Origin: Betaproteobacteria bacterium HGW-Betaproteobacteria-3 | GTDB taxonomy: Bacteria > Pseudomonadota > Gammaproteobacteria > Burkholderiales > Burkholderiaceae_C | NCBI GenBank assembly: GCA_002842205.1 | Contig: PHCI01000023.1 | Coordinates: 1-64,000, forward strand | Length of the DNA: 64,000 nucleotides | Reading direction: 5' to 3' | Part shown: one piece after another, positions 16,235 through 23,478 of the stretch | How positions within the stretch are numbered: the stretch's first letter is position 1 | Layout of the letters: every line of letters starts with the position of its first letter | Position numbers and translations under genes: made by a program | The notes under the pieces: model-generated | Database searches by the model: none | Told to the model about the DNA's origin: nothing | Seen by the model: the letters and a program-made list of their open reading frames with translations, nothing else

Positions 16235-17056
16235 ATGCAAACGCTTTCCACATCCTGGCGGGTCCCCGACTGGCCCGCGCCGCCCAACGTCCACGCCGTC
16301 TGCACCACGCGCACGGGCGGCGTGTCGCAGCCGCCCTATGACAGCCTGAACCTGGGCGACCACGTCGGCGATGCGTCGGCCGATGTGGCCCGCAACCGCG
16401 CGGCGCTGCAATCGGCACTGGGCGCGCGGCCCGTGTTCCTGCAGCAGGTGCACGGCACGCTGGCGGTGAAGCTCAGTGCCGCCACGCCCGACGGCACGCA
16501 GGGCGATGCGGCGGTCACCACCGTGCGCGGGCTGGCCTGCACCATCATGGTGGCTGATTGCCTGCCCGTGCTGTTCACCGACACGCAGGGCCGCGCCGTG
16601 GCGGCCGCGCACGCGGGCTGGCGCGGGCTGGCAGGAACCGGGGCCGGTGCGAAGCCCGGTGCCAGGGGTGTTCTGGAATCAGTTTTTGAGTCTTTTAGTG
16701 CCTTAGCCCCCGTCAAAAGGTCAAAGTTTGCTATTGAAAATATAGAAAACGAAACACTGGTGTGGCTCGGGCCGTGCATCGGGCCGCAGGCGTTTGAGGT
16801 GGGCGCCGAGGTGCGCGCCGCGTTTGTGGCGCACGATCCGCGTGCTGCCAGCCTGTTCCAGCCGCACGGCGATGGCAAATACCTGGCCGATCTGGCGGGC
16901 CTGGCACGCCAGCGGCTGCACGCCATGGGCATCACCCGGATTTACGGCAACGACAGCACCGCGCCCTGGTGCACCGTGGGCAACCCCTCAAGGTTCTTTT
17001 CGCACCGGCGCGACCGGGTCAGCGGGCGGTTCGCTGCCTGCATCTGGAGGGGTTGA
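16235..17056 (+). CDS. pgeF: Peptidoglycan editing factor PgeF (YfiH/DUF152), with inserted segment
   Basis: 273-residue copper/zinc-type purine nucleoside phosphorylase-like protein that removes wrongly built peptidoglycan precursors (earlier called polyphenol oxidase). Catalytic features: QVHG, ADCLPV and AAHAGWRG, then WLGPCIGPQAFEVG. Between HAGWRGLA and WLGP there are about 42 residues, roughly twice what I expect for the family; part of the excess (LAPVKRSKFAIENIENE) is translated dispersed repeat. The reading frame is preserved. The ATG at 16235 was chosen over an upstream one. Its 3' end overlaps the opposite gene by about 69 bp. Confidence 0.88.
   Translation: MQTLSTSWRVPDWPAPPNVHAVCTTRTGGVSQPPYDSLNLGDHVGDASADVARNRAALQSALGARPVFLQQVHGTLAVKLSAATPDGTQGDAAVTTVRGLACTIMVADCLPVLFTDTQGRAVAAAHAGWRGLAGTGAGAKPGARGVLESVFESFSALAPVKRSKFAIENIENETLVWLGPCIGPQAFEVGAEVRAAFVAHDPRAASLFQPHGDGKYLADLAGLARQRLHAMGITRIYGNDSTAPWCTVGNPSRFFSHRRDRVSGRFAACIWRG
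16704..16735 (+). repeat. 32-nt dispersed repeat, copy 4 (inside pgeF)
   Basis: Core TAGCCCCCGTCAA to AAGTTTGCTATT, nearly identical to copy 2 and in the same phase (GCC CCC GTC). The AT-rich right flank (GAAAATATAGAAAAC) is also translated. Confidence 0.92.
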
Positions 17057-17386
17057 GGCCCCCACGCTGGTCACTTCGTGTACTGCGCTGCCCCCAAAGG
17101 GGGCTGGCCTTGCTTGGGGCGGCCCGGCGCGGCGGCCGTCGGCCCCCACGCTGGTCACTGCGTGTACGGCGCTGCCCCCTGCGCTCGCTGCTTCAGCCGC
17201 TTCGCGTGCGCGGATCGCCTTGCGCCGCTGCGGCGTGGCCATCAGGTAAAGCACCAGTGCCACCGGGCCGAGCCCATACAGGAAAAAGGTCACAATGGCA
17301 CCGAGCAGCGTGCCCTGGGCGTGGGTGGCTTCGGCCACCGACATCATGAGGGCGACGTAGAGCCAACCGATGGCGACGAGGTACAT
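16988..17386 (-). CDS. Small membrane protein with repeat-derived tail
   Basis: 132 residues from the ATG at 17386 (GAGG eight nt upstream; an ATG at 17413 would add nine). Two transmembrane helices (YLVAIGWLYVALMMSVAEAT and LLGAIVTFFLYGLGPVALVL) precede a basic helix (ATPQRRKAIRAREAAEAA) and a disordered tail. The tail is largely a translation of two copies of an intergenic repeat, seen as GGSAVHAVTSVGA and GGSAVHEVTSVGA. The true protein core is probably the first 70 residues. Function unknown. Confidence 0.7.
   Translation of the reverse strand: MYLVAIGWLYVALMMSVAEATHAQGTLLGAIVTFFLYGLGPVALVLYLMATPQRRKAIRAREAAEAASAGGSAVHAVTSVGADGRRAGPPQARPAPFGGSAVHEVTSVGASTPPDAGSEPPADPVAPVRKEP
17058..17180. 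repeat. Two copies of a CCCCCACGCTGGTCACT repeat
   Basis: Units at about 17058-17104 and 17141-17179 share CCCCCACGCTGGTCACT, CGTGTAC and GCTGCCCCC. Unit 1 ends in a CCCCCAAAGGGGG hairpin that could act as a bidirectional stop signal for the convergent genes. Similar sequences are frequent between genes in Comamonadaceae as far as I recall. Confidence 0.8.
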
Positions 17387-17404
17387 CAGGCCATCCTCAA
17401 AAAA

Positions 17405-17433
17405 TTGTTGCAATGCAGCATGATTTTTAGGAT
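17405..17433 (+). promoter_or_regulatory. Candidate phaC promoter with PhaR-like site
   Basis: A -35-like TTGTTG (17405-17410) is separated by 17 bp from a -10-like TAGGAT (17428-17433). Over the -35 lies TTGTTGCAATGCAGCA (17405-17420), whose complement contains TGCATTGCAACA. A near-identical motif precedes phaZ. A PHA-responsive repressor such as PhaR is a reasonable binder, but no phaR lies in the window. Confidence 0.5.
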
Positions 17434-17476
17434 ACTAGGGTTTCCACTTATAAACGACGATCACGAGGAGACAAAC

Positions 17477-19210
17477 GTGAATCAGACCAACCCGCAGGAC
17501 TGGGCTGCAGCGGCCCAACAGTTCCAGCAATCGTTCACCGAAGGCTGGGCCAAGGCCCTGGAATCGTTCCAGACCCTGGACGTCAACCCCGCCCTGAACG
17601 GCTTGACCGCACCAAGCCTGCCCGCCGCGGCGCCGCTCACCATGGCACCCGAGCGCCTGCAGACTTTGCAGCAACAGTATCTCAAGGATGCCGCCGAACT
17701 GTGGAACCAGGGGCTTCATGCCAACCCGGTGGTCAAGGATCGCCGCTTTGCCGGCGACGCCTGGGCCAGCAATCCGGTGGCCGCATTCTCGGCGGCGGCC
17801 TACTTGCTCAACGCCCGCACCCTGATGGGCCTGGCCGACGCGGTGGAGGGCGACGCCAAGCTCAAGGCGCGCATCCGCTTTGCGGTCGAGCAGTGGATGG
17901 CGGCCTCGGCGCCCAGCAACTACCTCGTGTTCAACGCCGAGGCGCAGAAAAAGGCCATCGAAACCCAGGGCGAAAGCATTGCGCAGGGCATGAAGAACCT
18001 CATGCACGACATGCGCCAGGGCCACGTGTCGATGACCGACGAGAGCCTGTTCGAGGTGGGCAAGAATGTCGCCACCACCGAAGGCGCGGTGGTGTTCGAA
18101 AACGACCTGTTCCAGCTGATCGAATACAAGCCGCTGACGGCCAAGGTGTACGAGCGCCCGTTCCTGCTCATTCCGCCTTGCATCAACAAGTTCTACATCC
18201 TCGATCTGCAGCCCGAAAACTCGCTGATCCGCTACGCCGTGGCCCAGGGTCACCGCACCTTTGTCGTGAGCTGGCGCAACCCGGATGCATCGATCGACAC
18301 GAAAACCTGGGACGACTACATCGGCGACGCCGCGATCAGGGCCATCGCGGTGGTGCAGGACATCACGGGCGCCAAGCAGATCAACGCGCTGGGCTTTTGC
18401 GTGGGCGGCACCATCCTGTCCAACGCGCTGGCGGTGCTGGCGGCACGGGGCGAGAAGCCCGTGGCCAGCGCCACCTTCCTGACCACGCTGATCGACTTCA
18501 CCGACACCGGCATCCTCGACGTGTTCATTGACGAGGCCTTCGTCAAGTTCCGCGAGATGCAGATGGGCAAGGGCGGCCTGCTCAAGGGCCAGGACCTGGC
18601 CTCGACCTTCAGCTTCCTGCGCCCCAATGACCTGGTGTGGAACTACGTGGTGGGCAACTACCTCAAGGGCGAAACCCCGCCGCCGTTCGACCTGCTGTAC
18701 TGGAACAGCGACAGCACCAACCTGCCGGGTCCGATGTTTGCCTGGTACATCCGCAACACCTATTTCGAAAACAACCTGATCAAGCCGGGCAAGGTCACCG
18801 TGTGTGGCCAGAAGATCGATCTGCGCAAGGTGGACCTGCCGGTGTACATCTACGGCAGCCGCGAAGACCACATCGTGCCCATCGGCGGGTCGTATGCGTC
18901 CACCCAGGTGCTGCCGGGCAAGAAGCGCTTTGTGATGGGCGCTTCGGGCCACATTGCGGGGGTGATCAACCCGCCGTCGGCCCAAAAGCGCAGCCACTGG
19001 ATTCGCGACGACGGCAAGTTCCCCAAAACGTCCGCCGAGTGGGTGGCGGGCGCCAGGGAATTGCCGGGCAGCTGGTGGACCGACTGGTCGCTTTGGCTCA
19101 AAGGCCATGCGGGAAAGCAGATTGCGGCGCCCAAGACCTACGGCAAAGGCACAAAATACAAAGCCATCGAGCCCGCGCCGGGACGTTACGTCAAGGCCAA
19201 GGCCACCTGA
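17477..19210 (+). CDS. phaC: Class I poly(3-hydroxyalkanoate) synthase
   Basis: 577-residue polymerase that joins (R)-3-hydroxyacyl-CoA into PHA at the granule surface. The lipase-like box GFCVGGT holds the nucleophile Cys308; Asp464 (SREDHIVP) and His492 (GASGHIAGVINP) complete the triad. The size fits class I, which needs no PhaE or PhaR subunit. Start is the GTG at 17477, behind CGAGGAG at ideal distance, followed by NQTNPQDWAAAAQQFQQSF. First gene of phaC-phaA-phaB. Confidence 0.96.
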   Translation: MNQTNPQDWAAAAQQFQQSFTEGWAKALESFQTLDVNPALNGLTAPSLPAAAPLTMAPERLQTLQQQYLKDAAELWNQGLHANPVVKDRRFAGDAWASNPVAAFSAAAYLLNARTLMGLADAVEGDAKLKARIRFAVEQWMAASAPSNYLVFNAEAQKKAIETQGESIAQGMKNLMHDMRQGHVSMTDESLFEVGKNVATTEGAVVFENDLFQLIEYKPLTAKVYERPFLLIPPCINKFYILDLQPENSLIRYAVAQGHRTFVVSWRNPDASIDTKTWDDYIGDAAIRAIAVVQDITGAKQINALGFCVGGTILSNALAVLAARGEKPVASATFLTTLIDFTDTGILDVFIDEAFVKFREMQMGKGGLLKGQDLASTFSFLRPNDLVWNYVVGNYLKGETPPPFDLLYWNSDSTNLPGPMFAWYIRNTYFENNLIKPGKVTVCGQKIDLRKVDLPVYIYGSREDHIVPIGGSYASTQVLPGKKRFVMGASGHIAGVINPPSAQKRSHWIRDDGKFPKTSAEWVAGARELPGSWWTDWSLWLKGHAGKQIAAPKTYGKGTKYKAIEPAPGRYVKAKAT

Positions 19211-19223
19211 AATTTCCACAAGC

Positions 19224-19243
19224 CCGCAGGCCTTGGCCTGCGG
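19224..19243 (+). terminator. Hairpin after phaC
   Basis: Perfect 9-bp arms CCGCAGGCC (19224-19232) and GGCCTGCGG (19235-19243) with a minimal loop lie 14 bp after the phaC stop. No T-run follows, so it is more likely an mRNA-stabilising or attenuating structure between phaC and phaA than a full terminator. Confidence 0.5.
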
Positions 19244-19247
19244 CAGA

Positions 19248-19311
19248 CCGTTTGGGCTGAGCGCACCGAAGCCCCATCCGTCAAGCCGACCCTTCGAACA
19301 GCTCAGGGCGG
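19248..19311. repeat. Degenerate GTTCGGGCTGAGC inverted repeat
   Basis: Left arm CCGTTTGGGCTGAGC and right arm CTTCGAACAGCTCAGGGCGG are a worn copy of the inverted repeat seen intact at 37694-37753. It fills most of the phaC-phaA gap. Confidence 0.7.
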
Positions 19312-19335
19312 CCCATAAAAGCAGAGGAAGACATC

Positions 19336-20514
19336 ATGGAAGACATCGTCATCGTTTCAGCCGCCCGCACTGGCGTGGGCAAATTTGGCGGCTCGCTGGC
19401 CGGCATTGCGGCCACCGAGCTGGGCTCCATCGTCATCAAGGAAGCGATTGCACGCGCCAAACTGGACGCGGCGCAGGTGGGCGAAGTCATCATGGGCCAG
19501 GTGCTGGCTGCGGGCGCGGGCCAGAACCCGGCGCGCCAGGCCAGCCTGAAGGCGGGTGTGCCCAAGGAAACCCCGGCGCTCACCATCAACGCGGTGTGCG
19601 GCTCGGGCCTGAAGGCCGTGATGCTGGCCGCGCAGGCCGTGGCCTGGGGCGACAGCGAGATCGTGGTGGCTGGCGGCCAGGAAAACATGAGCGCCGCACC
19701 GCACGTGCTGCCCAACTCCCGCAACGGCCAGCGCATGGGCGACTGGAAGCTGCAGGACAGCATGATCATCGACGGCCTGTGGGACGTCTACAACCAGTAC
19801 CACATGGGCGTGACCGCCGAGAACGTGGCCAAGGCCTACAGCATCAGCCGCGACATGCAGGACGCACTGGCGCTGGCCAGCCAGCAAAAAGCCGCTGCCG
19901 CGCAGGAAGCCGGCCGCTTCAAGGACGAAATCGTCACGGTGTCCATCGCGCAGCGCAAGGGCGACCCGCTCCTCTTCAACACCGACGAGTTCATCAACAA
20001 GAAAACCAACGCCGAGGTGCTGGCCAGTCTGCGCCCCGCGTTTGACAAGGCCGGCAGCGTGACGGCGGGCAACGCGTCGGGCCTGAACGACGGCGCCGCC
20101 GCGGTCGTGGTCATGACGGCCAAAAAGGCTGCGGCACTGGGCCTCAAGCCGCTGGCGCGCATCGCAGCCTTTGGCACCAGCGGCCTGGACCCGGCCACCA
20201 TGGGCATGGGGCCGGTGCCGGCTTCGCGCAAGGCGCTGCAGCGCGCCGGCTGGAACGCCGCCGACGTGGACCTGTTCGAACTCAACGAGGCTTTTGCCGC
20301 CCAAGCCTGTGCCGTCAACCAGGAGTTGGGCATCGACCCGGCCCGCGTCAACGTCAACGGCGGCGCCATCGCCATCGGCCACCCGATTGGCGCGTCCGGT
20401 TGCCGCATCCTGGTGACGCTGCTGCACGAAATGCAGCGCCGTGACGCGAAGAAAGGCCTGGCGGCGTTGTGCATTGGCGGCGGCATGGGGGTTTCCCTCG
20501 CTGTGGAACGCTGA
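19336..20514 (+). CDS. phaA: Acetyl-CoA acetyltransferase (beta-ketothiolase)
   Basis: 392-residue thiolase condensing two acetyl-CoA to acetoacetyl-CoA, the first step of PHB synthesis. The acyl-accepting Cys88 sits in INAVCGSGLKAV; His349 is in AIGHPIGASG and the general base Cys379 in CIGGGMGV. Length matches biosynthetic thiolases. Gene order phaC-phaA-phaB supports the role; degradative use is also possible. Confidence 0.96.
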   Translation: MEDIVIVSAARTGVGKFGGSLAGIAATELGSIVIKEAIARAKLDAAQVGEVIMGQVLAAGAGQNPARQASLKAGVPKETPALTINAVCGSGLKAVMLAAQAVAWGDSEIVVAGGQENMSAAPHVLPNSRNGQRMGDWKLQDSMIIDGLWDVYNQYHMGVTAENVAKAYSISRDMQDALALASQQKAAAAQEAGRFKDEIVTVSIAQRKGDPLLFNTDEFINKKTNAEVLASLRPAFDKAGSVTAGNASGLNDGAAAVVVMTAKKAAALGLKPLARIAAFGTSGLDPATMGMGPVPASRKALQRAGWNAADVDLFELNEAFAAQACAVNQELGIDPARVNVNGGAIAIGHPIGASGCRILVTLLHEMQRRDAKKGLAALCIGGGMGVSLAVER

Positions 20515-20595
20515 AGGCGCGTGGACAATGACCCGGGTGCAGCGGCCTTTGCCAACGCACCGTCCGGCAATCAATTTTCGAGTGTTTTTGGCTGG

Positions 20596-20627
20596 TAGCC
20601 CCCGTCAATTAGACATAGTCAGCTATT
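20596..20627 (+). repeat. 32-nt dispersed repeat, copy 5
   Basis: Core TAGCCCCCGTCAA to TAGTCAGCTATT, with right flank GAATAAGTAGCAAATC, between phaA and phaB. It falls inside the operon, so it is transcribed and sits about 36 bp upstream of the phaB start. Confidence 0.9.
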
Positions 20628-20662
20628 GAATAAGTAGCAAATCAAAGCATCAGGAGAGCAAC

Positions 20663-21400
20663 ATGAGTCAAAAGGTAGCGTACGTCACCGGTGGCATGGG
20701 TGGCATTGGCACGGCAATCTGCCAGCGCCTTCACAAAGAAGGCTTCAAGGTCATCGCCGGCAGCGGCCCGACGCGCGATCACAAAAAATGGCTGGACGAG
20801 CAAAAGGCGTTGGGCTACACGTTTTATGCGAGCGTGGGCAACGTGGGCGACTGGCAGTCGACGGTGGACGCCTTCACCAAGGCCAAGGCCGAGCACGGCA
20901 GCATTGATGTGCTGGTCAACAACGCCGGCATCACACGGGACCGCATGTTCATCAAGATGTCGCGCGAGGACTGGGACGCGGTGATCGAGACCAACCTCAA
21001 CTCCATGTTCAACGTGACCAAACAGGTCGTGGCCGACATGGTCGAAAAGGGCTGGGGCCGCATCGTCAACATCTCGTCGGTGAACGGTGAGAAGGGCCAG
21101 GCCGGCCAGACCAACTATTCGGCCGCCAAGGCCGGCATGCATGGGTTTTCGATGGCGCTGGCGCAGGAACTCGCCACCAAGGGCGTGACGGTCAACACCG
21201 TGAGCCCAGGCTACATCGGCACCGACATGGTCAAGGCTATCCGCCCTGATGTGCTGGACAAGATCGTCGCCACGGTGCCCGTCAAGCGCCTGGGCGAGCC
21301 CAGCGAGATCGCCTCCATCATCGCCTGGCTGGCCTCTGAAGAGGGCGGCTACGCCACGGGCGCCGACTTCTCCGTCAATGGCGGCCTGCACATGGGTTGA
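20663..21400 (+). CDS. phaB: Acetoacetyl-CoA reductase
   Basis: 245-residue short-chain dehydrogenase making (R)-3-hydroxybutyryl-CoA with NADPH. The nucleotide-binding GGMGGIG is near residue 9, NNAG in the central sheet, and the catalytic YSAAK has Tyr152 and Lys156 with Ser in ISSVNGEKGQ. It starts behind AGGAGAGCAAC. Last gene of the cluster, closed by a strong terminator. Confidence 0.96.
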   Translation: MSQKVAYVTGGMGGIGTAICQRLHKEGFKVIAGSGPTRDHKKWLDEQKALGYTFYASVGNVGDWQSTVDAFTKAKAEHGSIDVLVNNAGITRDRMFIKMSREDWDAVIETNLNSMFNVTKQVVADMVEKGWGRIVNISSVNGEKGQAGQTNYSAAKAGMHGFSMALAQELATKGVTVNTVSPGYIGTDMVKAIRPDVLDKIVATVPVKRLGEPSEIASIIAWLASEEGGYATGADFSVNGGLHMG

Positions 21401-21424
21401 CGCGGTTTCGCGCTGCCGTCAAAG

Positions 21425-21447
21425 ACCCGCCGCGAGGCGGGTTTTTT
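21425..21447 (+). terminator. Rho-independent terminator after phaB
   Basis: ACCCGCC (21425-21431), loop GCGA, GGCGGGT (21436-21442), then a run of T. It lies 24 bp past the phaB stop and just before ybaL. Confidence 0.88.
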
Positions 21448-21471
21448 CGTGGCGTCCCGTACAGTGGGGCC

Positions 21472-23157
21472 ATGCCCCATAACGTATCGCTCATCAGCAC
21501 GATTGCTGCGGGTCTGGGCCTGGCCCTGATCTTCGGTTTTCTGGCGGTGCGCCTTCGTCTGCCGGCGCTAGTGGGGTACATGCTGGCGGGCGTGATCATC
21601 GGGCCGTTCACGCCGGGCTTCGTGGCCGATGCAGCCATTGCCGCCCAGCTGGCCGAGATTGGCGTGATGCTGCTGATGTTCGGCGTCGGTCTGCATTTCT
21701 CGCTGGACGACCTGCTGGCGGTGCGACGCGTGGCGCTGCCGGGCGCGGTGGTGCAGATGGCGGCCGCCACCGGGCTGGGCATGGCGCTGGCCACCTGGTG
21801 GGGCTGGTCGCTGGGAGGCGCACTGGTGTTAGGCCTGGCGCTGTCGGTGGCCAGCACCGTGGTGTTGCTGCGTGCGCTCGAGGGGCGCGACCTGCTGGAA
21901 TCGTTCAACGGGCGCATCGCGGTGGGCTGGCTGGTGGTGGAAGATCTCGCCATGGTGTTGGTGCTGGTGTTGCTGCCGCCCATGGCGGGCCTGCTCAATG
22001 GCGACCCCGCGGCCGACGGCGCGGGCGTCTGGCGCGCGTTGGGCCTGACGCTGTTGCAGGTGGGATTTTTTGTGGCGCTGATGCTGGTGGTGGGGCGACG
22101 GTTTTTTCCGTGGCTGCTCTGGCAGGTCACCCGCACCGGCTCGCGCGAGCTGTTCACGCTGTGCGTGGTGGCCGCGGCGCTAGGCATCGCGTACGGATCG
22201 TCGGTCCTGTTCGGCGTGTCGTTCGCGCTGGGCGCATTCTTTGCCGGAATGGTGATGCGCGAGTCGCAGTACAGCCACCGCGCCGCCGAAGAATCGCTGC
22301 CGCTTCGGGACGCGTTCTCTGTCCTGTTCTTCGTGGCGGTCGGCATGCTGTTCGACCCGATGGTACTGGTCGAGCGGCCACTGCAAGTGCTGGCGGTGGT
22401 GGGCGTCATCGTGGTGGGCAAGTCGCTTGCGGCCGCCGCGCTGGTGCTCGCCTTCCGTTACCCGCTGAACACCGCACTGACGGTGTCGGCGAGCCTCGCG
22501 CAGATCGGGGAGTTCTCGTTCATTCTGGTGGGCTTGGGGGTGTCGTTGGGCCTGCTGCCGCCCGAAGGCCAGAGCCTGGTGCTGGCGGGCGCGCTGATTT
22601 CCATTGCGGTCAACCCGGCCGTGTTCAAGGCAGTGGACCCGCTGCAGCGGTGGGTGCTGGCGCGCTCGGGCCTGGCCCGGAGCCTGGAGCGGCGCGACGA
22701 CCCGCTGTCCGAACTGCCTGCCACGACCGAAGAGAAGTATCTGTCGCGCCAGGTGGTGCTGGTCGGGTATGGCCGGGTCGGGCGCCGCATCGGCGCCGCC
22801 CTGCAGGCGCGACAGATTCCGTTCGTGGTCGCCGAGCAGAACCGTGAGCTGGTCGAGACGCTGCGTGCCCAGGGCATTGCGGCCGTGTTCGGCGACGCCG
22901 CCGATCCGGCTGTGCTGATTCAGGCGCACATTGCCCGGGCGCGCCTCCTGGTGGTGGCCACGCCGGACTCGCTGGACGTGCGGCAGATGATCGCCACGGC
23001 GCGCGCCCTGAACCCGGGGATTGAAGCGGTCGTGCGGATGCACAACGACGCCGAGGCGCAGTTGCTGCAGCGGGACCACACGGCCAAGGTCTTTATCGAG
23101 GTGGAGGAGCTGGCGCAAGCGATGACCCAGCATGTGCTGGCGCGGTCAACAGACTGA
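21472..23157 (+). CDS. ybaL: CPA2-family cation:proton antiporter with RCK domain (YbaL/Kef-like)
   Basis: 561 residues. About 12 membrane helices cover residues 1-395 and include LMFGVGLHFSLDDL and SFALGAFFAGMV, both characteristic of YbaL/Kef proteins. The C-terminal TrkA-N/RCK domain begins LVGYGRVGRRIG, a Rossmann motif for nucleotide gating. Overall resemblance to E. coli YbaL (nearly equal length) is strong. The ATG at 21472 gives the usual PHNVSLIS start. Likely potassium or sodium export in exchange for protons. Confidence 0.88.
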   Translation: MPHNVSLISTIAAGLGLALIFGFLAVRLRLPALVGYMLAGVIIGPFTPGFVADAAIAAQLAEIGVMLLMFGVGLHFSLDDLLAVRRVALPGAVVQMAAATGLGMALATWWGWSLGGALVLGLALSVASTVVLLRALEGRDLLESFNGRIAVGWLVVEDLAMVLVLVLLPPMAGLLNGDPAADGAGVWRALGLTLLQVGFFVALMLVVGRRFFPWLLWQVTRTGSRELFTLCVVAAALGIAYGSSVLFGVSFALGAFFAGMVMRESQYSHRAAEESLPLRDAFSVLFFVAVGMLFDPMVLVERPLQVLAVVGVIVVGKSLAAAALVLAFRYPLNTALTVSASLAQIGEFSFILVGLGVSLGLLPPEGQSLVLAGALISIAVNPAVFKAVDPLQRWVLARSGLARSLERRDDPLSELPATTEEKYLSRQVVLVGYGRVGRRIGAALQARQIPFVVAEQNRELVETLRAQGIAAVFGDAADPAVLIQAHIARARLLVVATPDSLDVRQMIATARALNPGIEAVVRMHNDAEAQLLQRDHTAKVFIEVEELAQAMTQHVLARSTD

Positions 23158-23478
23158 CGCTGCAGTGGCTGTCGGGTTATTACTGAAAGGTATTTGAGAT
23201 GTATCCGGAAGGCAACGGCACAGGCGCCGAATGACCCTGAATTCCGAGAACTGCTTGGCACAAGGGGGCAACCGTTTCAGACTGGCATTGATGCGGCGAA
23301 CTTTTGGGCGCAGTATTCATCTGACTCACAGGGACGGTTTTCATCCCGTGCGGGGTGCTCACCCGACCTGGTGGCACGGACATTGCTGGTCTGTGTCTGT
23401 GCAAGGCTGGCGTCAACGCAGGGTGGGCGAATGACGTTGCAGGGTCATGGTCGTGTTACCACTCGCTTAGGAGGTTGC
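23158..23478 (+). promoter_or_regulatory. 321-bp leader with sigma-54 promoter for prkA operon
   Basis: TGGCACG (23372-23378) and TTGCT (23383-23387) give TGGCACG-N4-TTGCT, a near-perfect -24/-12 promoter with GG and GC 12 bp apart, predicting transcription from about 23398 and an 80-nt leader. Upstream DNA to 23160 has room for enhancer sites. AGGAGG (23469-23474) precedes the prkA ATG. No gene is evident in the gap. Confidence 0.8.
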
